A stretch of 33,514 nt of DNA. Origin: Phycisphaerae bacterium (GTDB lineage Bacteria; Planctomycetota; Phycisphaerae; UBA1845). This document shows positions 1 through 7,659 of the stretch, in pieces. Positions within the stretch are counted from its first letter, which is position 1. Each line of letters begins with the position of its first letter. Below the pieces are notes generated by a model, which was not told the origin of the DNA, ran no database searches, and worked only from the letters and a program-made list of their open reading frames with translations. The position numbers and the translations under genes are program-made. The stretch is taken from the NCBI GenBank assembly GCA_016929015.1, contig JAFGJQ010000206.1, forward strand, positions 1-33,514, in the 5' to 3' direction.

Positions 1-2
1 CG

Positions 3-929
3 GGCCGGATCGGGACCACGGCCCGGGGCATCGGGCCGTGCTATGCGGACAAGATGCGCCGCAGCAGCGCGGTCCGCGTCTGTGACCTGCTTTCCCCGGA
101 CAATCTGCGCGAACGGCTGAGCGTCATCGTGCGTACCAGGAGTACGGCCCTGCGGGCCGTGTACGGCGATGACGGCGGACTGGCTTTCGACGCGGTGTGG
201 AGCGAGGTGACCGCCGCCGCGGATCGGCTGCGTCCGCACATCTGCGACACCACGGCCTATCTGCAGCAGGCCCTGGAAGCGGGCAAGCGACTGCTGTTTG
301 AAGGGGCCAACGGCACGCTGCTGGATATTGACCACGGCACGTTCCCGTTCGTAACGTCCAGCAGCACGGGGGGCTATGGTGTGGCCCCGGGCGCGGGCGT
401 GCCCCCGGGGACGGTGCGGCGGATGATCGGCGTGACCAAGGCCTACGCCACGCGGGTGGGCAGCGGGCCGTTCGCGTCGGAACTGAAGAACACGACCGGA
501 GACGAGATTCGGGAGCGCGGGCACGAGTACGGGACAACCACGGGGCGGCCGCGGCGGTGCGGCTGGTTTGACGCCGTGGCCACGCGGTACAGCGCGCGGC
601 TCAGCGGCATTTCCGAAATCGCGCTGATGCACCTGGACACGCTCAGCGGCATGGAGCAGGTGGGCGTGTGCGTGGGATACGACCTGGACGGGCGTTTGAT
701 CGGCGGTCCGCCCGCGCTCGCGGATGACTATGCCCGGGTCCGGCCGGTGTTCGAGTTTCTGCCGGGCTGGTCGGGCGACCTGTCGGGCGCGGCTCGCTAC
801 GAGAACTTGCCTGCGGAAGCGCGGGCGTACGTCGAGCGGATCGAGGCTTTCGTGGGGGTCCCGGTGACGCTGATCAGCGTGGGGCCGGAGCGAACGCAGA
901 CGATTCAACGGGCGCAGACGGGCGGTTGA
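3..929 (+). CDS. purA: Adenylosuccinate synthetase, 5'-truncated by window edge
   Basis: PurA joins IMP and aspartate using GTP, the first committed step from IMP to AMP, in the cytosol. The reading frame is open from the first bases of the window. It starts inside the IMP-binding segment IGTTARGIGP, followed by YADKM, and then shows the second family signature GANGTLLDIDHGTFPFVTSS. The C-terminal part carries GPFASEL and the TTTGRPRRCGWFD segment, which lies near the GTP/IMP-contacting loops. About 308 codons are present; the family is usually around 430, so roughly 120 N-terminal residues, including the GDEGKGK loop, lie outside the window. The ATG at 54 is an internal Met, not the start, because homologous sequence continues upstream of it. 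uppS follows on the same strand after 49 bases. Identification is secure. Confidence 0.96.
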   Translation, partial: GRIGTTARGIGPCYADKMRRSSAVRVCDLLSPDNLRERLSVIVRTRSTALRAVYGDDGGLAFDAVWSEVTAAADRLRPHICDTTAYLQQALEAGKRLLFEGANGTLLDIDHGTFPFVTSSSTGGYGVAPGAGVPPGTVRRMIGVTKAYATRVGSGPFASELKNTTGDEIRERGHEYGTTTGRPRRCGWFDAVATRYSARLSGISEIALMHLDTLSGMEQVGVCVGYDLDGRLIGGPPALADDYARVRPVFEFLPGWSGDLSGAARYENLPAEARAYVERIEAFVGVPVTLISVGPERTQTIQRAQTGG

Positions 930-939
930 GACGCGCCGA

Positions 940-968
940 GCCGGACGGCCGGCGTCCTCCTTTCTTTC
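940..968 (+). terminator. Weak stem-loop after purA
   Basis: A 5-base stem (GCCGG 940-944, CCGGC 949-953) with an ACGG loop lies 10 bases after the purA stop. It is followed by the pyrimidine-rich stretch gtcctcctttctttc. It could attenuate transcription between purA and uppS. The stem is short and there is no clean T-run, so this is only a candidate. Confidence 0.25.
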
Positions 969-978
969 GGACGCATTC

Positions 979-1740
979 ATGTCGGATCCTTCCAACGAGC
1001 CGTACGATCCTCGCGAGGCGCTGGGCCTGGAGCGGGCGCAGTTGCCGCGACACATTGCGGTGATCATGGACGGTAACGGGCGCTGGGCCCGCCAGCGGAA
1101 CCTGCCGCGCATTCGCGGGCACGAGCGGGGCGTCCAGGCGGTACGGACCATTACCACGGCCTGTGCCCGTCTGCGGCTGGAAGCGCTGACGCTGTACAGC
1201 TTCAGCGCCGAGAACTGGAAGCGGCCGAAGGAGGAAGTGGATTTTCTGATGCAGATGTGCCGGCAGTATCTCATCGCGGAGCGCGACGAGATCATGGAGA
1301 ACAACATCCGCCTCATCCATGTCGGGCGTCGTGACGGATTGCCGGAATCCGTTCTGACGGAGCTGGACGCCACGGTTGCCCTGTCGCGGGAGAACCGAGG
1401 GTTGAAGGTGGGGCTGGCCCTGAACTACGGATCGCGGTGCGAGCTGGTGGACGCGGTCCGGCGCATCGTTCGGAGCGTGCAGGCCGGGGAGCTGGGCGAG
1501 GATGACATTTCCGAGCAGACGGTGTCGCAGTCGCTGTACACGGCGGAGTTGCCCGACCCGGACCTGCTGATCCGCACGGCGTCCGAGTACCGAATCAGCA
1601 ACTTCCTGTTGTGGCAGATCAGCTATGCGGAGCTGTACGTGACGGACGTGCTCTGGCCGGATTTTGACACGCACGCGTTGTTCGCGGCGATCCGTGCCTT
1701 CGCGCGGCGGGAGCGGCGTTTCGGGGGGCTGGGTGAGTGA
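979..1740 (+). CDS. uppS: Isoprenyl transferase (undecaprenyl diphosphate synthase)
   Basis: This cis-prenyltransferase condenses isopentenyl diphosphate onto farnesyl diphosphate to make the C55 carrier lipid used for peptidoglycan and surface polysaccharides; it is cytosolic and membrane-associated. The 253-residue length is normal for the family. Visible signatures are HIAVIMDGNGRWA with the catalytic Asp at residue 31, RIRGHERGVQAV, LTLYSFSAENWKRP, and the C-terminal block RTASEYRISNFLLWQ (residues 199-213, family form RTxGExRxSNF) followed by YAELYVTDVLWPDF. The ATG at 979 is the only start that places the catalytic loop at its usual distance. cdsA, a frequent downstream partner in bacteria, is absent; a sulfotransferase follows instead. 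Fragments of this gene recur at 2962-3020 and near 5905-5984. Confidence 0.96.
   Translation: MSDPSNEPYDPREALGLERAQLPRHIAVIMDGNGRWARQRNLPRIRGHERGVQAVRTITTACARLRLEALTLYSFSAENWKRPKEEVDFLMQMCRQYLIAERDEIMENNIRLIHVGRRDGLPESVLTELDATVALSRENRGLKVGLALNYGSRCELVDAVRRIVRSVQAGELGEDDISEQTVSQSLYTAELPDPDLLIRTASEYRISNFLLWQISYAELYVTDVLWPDFDTHALFAAIRAFARRERRFGGLGE
1675..1733 (+). repeat. uppS 3'-end repeat, copy A
   Basis: These 59 bases at the end of uppS encode ALFAAIRAFARRERRFGGLG. They align without gaps to 2962-3020, with five mismatches by eye. This is the intact genic copy; the other copy has no gene around it. The two lie in direct orientation on either side of the sulfotransferase gene. Confidence 0.85.
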
Positions 1741-1910
1741 GGCCGGTGCCGCGGTGCAGCCAAGGACAAGGGGTGGAGGATGCCTCGGAGCATGGCGGAC
1801 GGGGCGGCCTGCTGCCGGACGCGCTTCGGGGAGGTTCGAGCGTTCGATACAACGCTGATTGCCGGCCGGATGCGTGAACGCCGCCCGCCGGACGCGATGG
1901 AGACGACTGG

Positions 1911-2861
1911 ATGGCCAAGCTCTCCGCCTTGGGACGCCGCCTTACACGAGCCTTTTCGCCGTGCAGGCTGTTCCTCGACTGGAACCGGGACTGGCATCGC
2001 ACGGTGGTGCTGGCCGGCTCGGGGCGCAGCGGCACCACCTGGATCGAGAACCTCATCAACTACGACAATGCGTACCGAGTGATTTTTGAGCCGTTGCAGA
2101 TTCTCAAAGTGCCCGCCACGTCCCATTTCCTTGCGCGGCAGTACGTACGTGTCGACTCGCGCGACCCGGTTTTTCTCGATCCCATGCGGGCCATTTTGTC
2201 CGGGCGCATTCGAAATGCCTGGACGGACCAATTCAATCGCAAGCGAATTGTGAGCCGGCGTCTGGTCAAGATGATTCGCGCGAACTTCTTGTTGAAGTGG
2301 ATTCACGAATGCTTTCCGGGGATTCCGATCGTCCTTCTCATTCGTCATCCCGTCCCCGTGGCCCTTTCCCGTCTTCGGCAGGGATGGCAGGGCAGGCAGA
2401 TGAGCGACATCCTGGCGCAGCCGGAGCTGATGGCGGATCATCTTGGTCCGTTTCGGCAACTCATGGACGAGACGCGAGACCCGTTCGAGTGGTTCATTCT
2501 GCTGTGGTGCCTGGACACCTACGTTCCCTTTCGGCAGTTTGTCAGCGGAGAGATTCACGTACTCTTCTACGAGCACGTCTGGCTGAACCCGGCGGATGCG
2601 CTGCCTCGGCTGTTCCGGTTCATCGGCCGAAGGTACTCCCCGGATGTGCTGCGGCACGTGGAGCGGCCCTCGGCGCTTGCCGATCAGAGCAGCGCGATTC
2701 GCACCGGCGGGGACGTCATTGGGGGCTGGCGGCAGCACGTGACGGCGCAGCAGGTGCAGACCGCACAGCAGATTCTCAAGACGTTCGGTCTTGACGCCTT
2801 GTATGGTCCCGATGGATTGCCGAACGCCGCGGCTGCCGACGAACTCCTGCGCCGTGGCTGA
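1911..2861 (+). CDS. PAPS-dependent sulfotransferase family protein
   Basis: Proteins of this family transfer a sulfuryl group from PAPS to a hydroxyl or amino group on a glycan, lipid or small molecule. The 316-residue protein has the 5'-phosphosulfate loop GSGRSGTTWIENLI (residues 36-49), where the first strand is VVLAG. The likely 3'-phosphate-binding segment is VLLIRHPVPVALSRL (residues 141-155, with the RxP-type Arg145). No signal peptide or membrane segment is evident, so it is probably cytoplasmic. GGAG lies 8 bases before the ATG at 1911. It stands alone between uppS and a convergent acyltransferase pair and is bracketed by two direct copies of the uppS 3' end. The acceptor cannot be read from the sequence; a surface polysaccharide is a reasonable inference from the neighbours. 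Confidence 0.85.
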   Translation: MAKLSALGRRLTRAFSPCRLFLDWNRDWHRTVVLAGSGRSGTTWIENLINYDNAYRVIFEPLQILKVPATSHFLARQYVRVDSRDPVFLDPMRAILSGRIRNAWTDQFNRKRIVSRRLVKMIRANFLLKWIHECFPGIPIVLLIRHPVPVALSRLRQGWQGRQMSDILAQPELMADHLGPFRQLMDETRDPFEWFILLWCLDTYVPFRQFVSGEIHVLFYEHVWLNPADALPRLFRFIGRRYSPDVLRHVERPSALADQSSAIRTGGDVIGGWRQHVTAQQVQTAQQILKTFGLDALYGPDGLPNAAAADELLRRG

Positions 2862-2961
2862 CTTGCCTTTCTCGGCATCCTCCGGCGTCCGGGTCGAGGA
2901 CTTGCCGAAGGCCGCGCATCTGATCACCGGGGACCGAGTGCGGCATGTCATCGGCTGGCGT

Positions 2962-3020
2962 GCGCTGTTCGCGGCGATCCGTGCCCTCGCGTGGCGGGAG
3001 CGGCGGTTCGGGCGGCTGGG
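2962..3020 (+). repeat. uppS 3'-end repeat, copy B (orphan fragment)
   Basis: This 59-base segment matches the end of uppS (1675-1733) at 54 of 59 positions and would encode ALFAAIRALAWRERRFGRLG. The sequence before it (2862-2961) and after it (3021-3118) shows no uppS similarity by eye. It is therefore a displaced gene end lying between the convergent sulfotransferase and SGNH genes. The high identity suggests a fairly recent duplication. Confidence 0.85.
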
Positions 3021-3090
3021 CGGGCAGCCGGGGGAGGCGTTGCCGACATCGCAGGGGCGACACGCCGGCCCACGATTGGGTGTTCCATTG

Positions 3091-3107
3091 CTCCGGACGT
3101 TCCGGAG
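3091..3107 (-). terminator. Stem-loop downstream of the SGNH gene
   Basis: CTCCGGA (3091-3097) and TCCGGAG (3101-3107) form a 7-base stem with a CGT loop, 11 bases past the stop of the minus-strand SGNH gene. The position fits a transcript end. It lacks a U-tract on the minus strand, so it may be only a 3'-stabilising hairpin. Confidence 0.4.
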
Positions 3108-3118
3108 GGGAACCGCCA

Positions 3119-4225
3119 TCACCCCGGGGGTTGCAGGCGTCCGGTTTCGAGGAGTCGGCGGAGGTCCTGACCGACTCGTTCCGAGAGCAACTCGGCGCCG
3201 GGGACGTTGACGTGCATGAAGTCTTTGAACAGGGCATCCGGGTCACGGTCGCCAAGCCAGTCCGGAGCATATTGGAGAAGAGGGACGCCGAGTCGATCCG
3301 CCAGGGCGCGAATTCGTGCGTCGAACTGGTCCAGGACGCGGCCGGCCGGCGTGCATGCGACGGCGCGGACATAGTCCGGATGATCGGGTCCGTCGAACAG
3401 GACGAGCTGTGCTCCGGTCTCGATCAGCGCCGTGAGGTCCGCTTCCAACTGTTGCCAGCGGGCGCCGTCAATCCGCGCTTCATTGAACCAGTGCCGGTCT
3501 ACTTCCGTGATCAATCGGCGGAACTCCTCCGGCGGAAGTGCCAGGGGCGCTGACCCCGCCTGGTCCACAAAACCCTGATTCGGAATGGAGAAGGTCCAGG
3601 GTTTGCCCCATCGTTCCGCCAGACGCGCCCACCCGGTCCGTTCAGGCAGGAATGTGGCTCGCAGGGCCCGGCTGATCGGCACCATTCGGAAGCGGTCTGC
3701 CAGCCCGACGGACCAGAGCATGCCGTCGCTGAGGTAGCCCGGATGGCTTGCCCGGTCGTTGACGCTGAAGACGGAGACGCTGAGCAACACGATTGGTCGC
3801 TTGGCGAAGCGGTCGGCAAAGGTCATGTACGCGGCGCGGGCGTTGCACGATTCGCAGGCGCTCTGGGCGATGTTCACGACGGCTTGCGGGGCAAGATTGC
3901 CCGCGGCCGCCAGCCGTTCGGGAATCAACTGTCGCTCCGCCCGAGAGTCGCCCGCGATCAGAATTTCGGGTCGGACGTCTTCTGTGAGCTTCAGGACCTT
4001 GTATCGAAGAAAAGCGTGGGGCAGGGGGTTCGTCAGAAGCCAGCGACTGACCAACCCGTGGGCGAGTGCAATCCAGACCAGGGCCCACAACGCTCCGTGC
4101 GGGGCCGCGTCCCAGACTCGGGCGAGGGTGTGCAGCCGACTTGACCGTCGGTCAACGGATGACGTCGGTCGGAGGACACCGTCAAAACTGGAAGTAGATA
4201 AATGGCTTGTCGACATCGGCCCCAA
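3119..4225 (-). CDS. SGNH-fold acyltransferase partner (AlgX/AlgJ/DltD-like), membrane-anchored
   Basis: In MBOAT systems a membrane-anchored SGNH protein receives the acyl group from the MBOAT channel and transfers it to the extracytoplasmic polymer. The 368-residue protein has one N-terminal membrane segment (about residues 43-58, ALWALVWIALAHGLVS). Block I, AGDSRAER, contains Ser94 as candidate nucleophile. The C-terminal block KDFMHVN supplies Asp335 and His338, completing the Ser-Asp-His triad typical of the fold. Its start overlaps the end of the MBOAT gene by 44 bases, so the two are almost certainly translated together. MSTSHLS at 4216 is an alternative start. The precise subfamily and the polymer acted on are not determined. 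The gene converges on the sulfotransferase. Confidence 0.82.
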   Translation of the reverse strand: MGPMSTSHLSTSSFDGVLRPTSSVDRRSSRLHTLARVWDAAPHGALWALVWIALAHGLVSRWLLTNPLPHAFLRYKVLKLTEDVRPEILIAGDSRAERQLIPERLAAAGNLAPQAVVNIAQSACESCNARAAYMTFADRFAKRPIVLLSVSVFSVNDRASHPGYLSDGMLWSVGLADRFRMVPISRALRATFLPERTGWARLAERWGKPWTFSIPNQGFVDQAGSAPLALPPEEFRRLITEVDRHWFNEARIDGARWQQLEADLTALIETGAQLVLFDGPDHPDYVRAVACTPAGRVLDQFDARIRALADRLGVPLLQYAPDWLGDRDPDALFKDFMHVNVPGAELLSERVGQDLRRLLETGRLQPPG

Positions 4226-5675
4226 ACAGAATCAGTGCGTAAAAAAGCCCGGCATACAGCCCGCCCCGCACGGGCGCGGGCAGCCGGAACACCACGTTGA
4301 GATCATTCGTGACGTACTGTGCCCACTGGATCAGCATGAGCGGGGCGGCGTATGCAACCAGGGTCCAGAGCCCGGTTCCGGCCAGCGTGTTCGCGCCGCA
4401 GAGAATCCACCACGGCCAGGGGCTCAGAATCGCGTCCGCAAGCCGTCCGATTTGTGCGGCCGAGTCGGCTCGGAAGATCAGCCACCCGAGGCACACGAAC
4501 TGGAAGAAGAGCAGGATGGCGACGATGCGGGCGACGCGCCGGTTTCGATCCGAGAGGCGAGCCGTCACGGCGTCGATCCACGGCATGGCCGCCCGATGCA
4601 CGCCCAGCAATGCACCCTGGTAGATGCCCCACATCACGAATGTCCACGCCGCTCCGTGCCACAGGCCGCCCAGAACCATGGTCAGCAGGAGATTGATGTA
4701 CGTTCGGCGGGGGCCGCGCCGGTTTCCGCCGAGGGGGATATAGAGGTAATCGCGCAGCCAGTTGGACAGGCTGATGTGCCAGCGTCGCCAGAACTCGGAT
4801 GGATTGGCGGCGAAATAGGGCAGATTGAAGTTCAACTGGAAGTCGAATCCCATGAGCTTGGCCAGACCGCGGGCCATGTCTGAGTAGCCGGAGAAGTCGC
4901 AGTAGATCTGGATGGCAAATGCATAGATCGCGACCAGGACCGTTCCGCCGAGCGGGTCGGCGATTGCCCCGTCGAAAATGGGGTCGACCAGGCGGGCGCC
5001 GAGGTTGTCCGCAATAACCACCTTCTTGAAGAGTCCCCAGAGGAGGAGGTATGCGCCTTCGTAGACGTGCTCGCGGTCCAGGTGTCGCGGTCGGGCCATC
5101 TGCGGAAGCAGTTCCGCCGCGCGCACGATGGGACCGGCGACGAGTTGGGGGAAGAACGCCACGAAGCAGGCGAAGTCCAGCAGGCTGGGGGTGGCGGGCA
5201 ATCGGCCGCGATACACGTCGATGGTGTAGCTGAGGGTTTGGAATGTGTAGAAGGATATTCCGACGGGCAGAATCACGTTGAGCAGCCTGATGTCCAGGGG
5301 CATGCCGATTGTCTGAAGCAGGTCGGACAGTCCCACCGCGAAGAAATCGCAGTATTTGAAAAACCCCAGGATGCCCAGATTGGCCAGCACGGACGTCCAG
5401 AGCAGAGCGCGGCGGGCACGCGGACTGTAGCGGTAGGAGCGTGGGCCGTCCGGCGCGTCGTCCGGCGTCCGCCGATCGAGCAGCCGGCCGCACATGAAGT
5501 CGATGAGTGTGGAAACGACGATCAGGCTCAGGAAACGCCAGTCCCACCATCCATAAAAGAAGTAGCTGCCGGCCAGAATCAGCACGTTCTGCGGACGTCG
5601 CCGGCGCAGCAGAAGAAGATAGGCGACGTAAAACGCCAGGAAGAATGCAGCGAATACCGAGCTGTTGAAGACCAT
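4182..5675 (-). CDS. MBOAT family O-acyltransferase (AlgI-like)
   Basis: Membrane-bound O-acyltransferase that moves acyl groups, usually acetyl, across the inner membrane for modification of extracellular polysaccharide or teichoic-acid-like polymers. The 497-residue length fits AlgI/DltB relatives. The N-terminus, MVFNSSVFAAFF followed by SYFFYGWWDWRFL, is typical. The core shows VGISFYTFQTLSYTIDVYRG, FFPQLVAGPI, and SEFWRRWHISLSNWLRDYLYIPLGG with His300. The signature LGGLWHGAAWTFVMWG follows, with the conserved His340. About ten hydrophobic segments can be seen. It is the first gene of a two-gene minus-strand unit with the overlapping SGNH partner. The start codon has only a weak GGAAA upstream, and the upstream DNA carries a uppS-like relic. 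Confidence 0.92.
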   Translation of the reverse strand: MVFNSSVFAAFFLAFYVAYLLLLRRRRPQNVLILAGSYFFYGWWDWRFLSLIVVSTLIDFMCGRLLDRRTPDDAPDGPRSYRYSPRARRALLWTSVLANLGILGFFKYCDFFAVGLSDLLQTIGMPLDIRLLNVILPVGISFYTFQTLSYTIDVYRGRLPATPSLLDFACFVAFFPQLVAGPIVRAAELLPQMARPRHLDREHVYEGAYLLLWGLFKKVVIADNLGARLVDPIFDGAIADPLGGTVLVAIYAFAIQIYCDFSGYSDMARGLAKLMGFDFQLNFNLPYFAANPSEFWRRWHISLSNWLRDYLYIPLGGNRRGPRRTYINLLLTMVLGGLWHGAAWTFVMWGIYQGALLGVHRAAMPWIDAVTARLSDRNRRVARIVAILLFFQFVCLGWLIFRADSAAQIGRLADAILSPWPWWILCGANTLAGTGLWTLVAYAAPLMLIQWAQYVTNDLNVVFRLPAPVRGGLYAGLFYALILFGADVDKPFIYFQF

Positions 5676-6145
5676 TCAACGCGTTTCCGAGGAGCGTGTG
5701 CCGGCCTATCGGTTTGGCGCGGTACTCTTCGTCCGATATTTCGACCATGCTTGGCGCGGACTTGAATTGTGGACGGCAACGCCCCGTTGCAGACGTTGCC
5801 GAACCCGATCGGGTTATCGGGCTCGGCACGGCCCTGGCGAGGCTCGGAATGGCAGTGCCGATCACGCCGGTGGAGAAACGCACGCTGCGGTCCGCCGGCG
5901 GGACCCTGCCGCGCGCCCGGGGGCATGAACAGGGCGTCCAGGCGATCCGAAACACCAGCACGGCGTGCGTCTTTTTGCGCCGGGACGGGCGGACGTTCCA
6001 GCGTCTCCGCATGGAAGCAGGCTGTCGGGCCGCGGCCCAACGCAGGCAAAATCTGCCGGATGATGGAGAACGGCCCGGGGCGCGCCTCAGGATATGCTAC
6101 TCTTGAGAGACGGCCGGCGCGATGGTTGCCGGGGAGGGCATAGAG
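5676..6145. other. Gene-free stretch between divergent MBOAT and PEP-CTERM genes
   Basis: These 470 bases separate two divergently oriented genes and so should contain promoters for both, but I recognise no clear -35/-10 pair. A plus-strand frame is open from 5696 to 6106; apart from the uppS-like piece listed separately it resembles no family I know. I regard the stretch as intergenic DNA carrying a decayed gene fragment, not as an active gene. Confidence 0.6.
5905..5984 (+). pseudogene. Degraded uppS fragment
   Basis: An ungapped alignment to uppS 1101-1180 gives about 58 of 80 identical bases, and the frame is kept. It encodes LPRARGHEQGVQAIRNTSTA against LPRIRGHERGVQAVRTITTA in the intact protein, then CVFLR against CARLR. 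Weaker similarity seems to extend upstream (RTLRSAGG before LPR, where uppS has GRWARQRN) and downstream to about 6075 (gatgatggagaac). The catalytic IMDGNG motif and the rest of the fold are missing, so it cannot be functional. Its divergence is greater than that of the 3'-end copy at 2962-3020, so the two may come from different events. Confidence 0.7.
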
Positions 6146-6820
6146 ATGAGAGCGATGAAAGCGTTTTCCTGGGCGTGCCTGATTGTGGGCGTGGTGGTGG
6201 CGCCGGCCGGTCCGGCGGAGGCGGCGTCGCTGACGATCTGGATCGATCCGGCGGTCGGATCCACGGAAAACACCGGGGCGACGGCCAGCCTGATCTTCAC
6301 GTTTTCCGAGAGTGGGCCGAACGACTATCTGAGCATCCGGGTGGAGAACACCACGCCGGCGGCGATCGGCTCGACGCTGACGGCGTTTGGGTTTGAGGTG
6401 CCGGACCTTGTCGACAGAGTCTCGTTCGCGTCCGGCGGGAAGAGCACGTATTTCGACGAACTGAACGCGAACGTGACCGTGTCGCCGGGCTGGATGAGCG
6501 CGGCGCGCGGCTACGACGTCATGATCACGAGCGACCGCAAGTTTGAGGGCGGCAGCGCCCGGGGCGGCGTGGCCGACGGGCAGTGGCAGTCGGTGACGCT
6601 GTCATTGGGGAACACCGGCCTGACGCCCATTGACCTGCGGAACGCGTTTGAGACGTTCTACGACGATGCGAGTGGGCCCATTGCGATCGCCCGGTTTCAG
6701 GAGGTGGGCACGCGATGCGGCGGGTCGGACAAGGTGCTGGGTGGGGTGCCGGAACCGGCCGGGCCGGCCTGGCTGATCCTGGGCGCCGCCCTGTGGCAGC
6801 GGAAGCGTCTTCCGCGCTGA
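6146..6820 (+). CDS. Secreted protein with PEP-CTERM-like C-terminus
   Basis: I do not recognise a catalytic domain. The 224-residue product starts with a signal peptide (MRAMKAF, a hydrophobic run, then GPAEAA as probable cleavage region). It has a beta-rich, Thr/Ser/Gly-rich body and ends in VPEPAGPAWLILGAALWQRK plus Arg residues. That tripartite end (PEP motif, short hydrophobic segment, basic tail) is the PEP-CTERM sorting signal, which exosortase systems process for envelope or extracellular delivery. No exosortase gene is in the window. I chose the ATG at 6146 over the one at 6122 because GGGGAGGG (6131-6138) sits 7 bases before it and it gives a proper signal peptide. Confidence 0.82.
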   Translation: MRAMKAFSWACLIVGVVVAPAGPAEAASLTIWIDPAVGSTENTGATASLIFTFSESGPNDYLSIRVENTTPAAIGSTLTAFGFEVPDLVDRVSFASGGKSTYFDELNANVTVSPGWMSAARGYDVMITSDRKFEGGSARGGVADGQWQSVTLSLGNTGLTPIDLRNAFETFYDDASGPIAIARFQEVGTRCGGSDKVLGGVPEPAGPAWLILGAALWQRKRLPR

Positions 6821-6871
6821 GTGATCGTTCATTTCTGCGCTCGCGGGGCCGCGTGGACGAGTTGTCCAGTC

Positions 6872-6889
6872 GGTCGGCTGAAGCCGACC
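6872..6889. terminator. Stem-loop between convergent genes
   Basis: GGTCGGC (6872-6878) and GCCGACC (6883-6889) form a perfect 7-base stem with a TGAA loop. It lies between the end of the plus-strand PEP-CTERM gene (6820) and the end of the minus-strand gene at 7005, so it could serve both. Neither side has a T-run. Confidence 0.4.
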
Positions 6890-7004
6890 TCTGCTTCACC
6901 ATGCCGTGCAAGCGCGCAAGCTGAAAAGAGACGCAGAAGGCGATGAAAGCGCCGTCACTGCTTCGTTGCGAGTGTCATGTTTCGCGGTCGGCCTCTGATT
7001 GTCG

Positions 7005-7574
7005 CTAGCGGATCAGTTGCTCATCTGCTCTGGTAAGAAACTGCTTGTAGGTCTTCGTGTGGGGGGAGCGAATGACGCGAATCCGCCGTCCGTGCGACGG
7101 GACGATGTAGTCAAAGACCCGGCGTGAAGTGTCAATCTCCTTGATTCCGCGCCACTCGGCGGTGCGTGTGCGCCCGCCCCAGCGAACCCGCATTCCCAGG
7201 CTGTCGAAGCTTACGTACCAGGGCCCCCGCGCCAACAGGCAGACCCAAACGAGCAAAGCGGCACAAAAGACAGCCCCGCATCCGTACTCCAGGGCCATGT
7301 CCCACCGCATTGCCTTGACGAGTGGAGTGAGGGAGCCGGGCGGTGCCTCGACAAAACCGGGACGGTTCACATACCTGTAGCAATGGTGGACGTTCCCCAG
7401 GAGACCCATTACCAGAAGCCCCATGCACAGATGCGCTATCGTCTTCGGAAGCCGATGGACCGTTGTGTGGGAATCGTATGGGAAGCCGCATTCGGGGCAG
7501 CGGCCTTCGGGGGGCAGGCCGGTCCAGGGGTAGTCGCACTCCGGGCAGCGATCGACAGGGTGAATATCCTGCAT
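7005..7574 (-). CDS. Small membrane protein with N-terminal paired CPEC zinc-ribbon motif
   Basis: The 189-residue protein starts MQDIHPVDRCPECDYPW and has a second knuckle, GRCPECGFPYD. The two CPxC pairs (about residues 10-13 and 27-30) should bind one zinc. Two hydrophobic segments follow (AHLCMGLLVMGLLG and the GCGAVFCAALLVWVCLLA region), then a cytoplasmic-type domain with WYVSFDSLGMRVRWGG and IKEIDTSRRV that resembles small PH-like membrane-protein domains. The function is unknown. Such proteins opening with double CPxC knuckles are common in Phycisphaerae. A longer open frame extends upstream to 7811, but it overlaps the neighbouring gene and is compositionally unlike a protein, so I use the ATG at 7574. 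It lies 85 bases downstream of the YcxB-like gene on the same strand and may share its transcript. Confidence 0.7.
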   Translation of the reverse strand: MQDIHPVDRCPECDYPWTGLPPEGRCPECGFPYDSHTTVHRLPKTIAHLCMGLLVMGLLGNVHHCYRYVNRPGFVEAPPGSLTPLVKAMRWDMALEYGCGAVFCAALLVWVCLLARGPWYVSFDSLGMRVRWGGRTRTAEWRGIKEIDTSRRVFDYIVPSHGRRIRVIRSPHTKTYKQFLTRADEQLIR

Positions 7575-7659
7575 GACGGGGGCATTGTACCCGGCTGGCC
7601 GGGGGGCGCCACTCGGGGCGATTTGCGGCACCGGGTGCGGTTTGTCGCACCGGCATCGG

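Noticed and set aside
1623-3122. A 499-codon minus-strand frame across uppS and the sulfotransferase
   Set aside because: It is antisense to two genes with clear family motifs and has no coherent domain.
4303-6012. A 569-codon minus-strand frame overlapping the MBOAT gene
   Set aside because: It is an alternative frame of the MBOAT coding sequence with Arg/Pro-rich composition; the MBOAT frame carries all family motifs.
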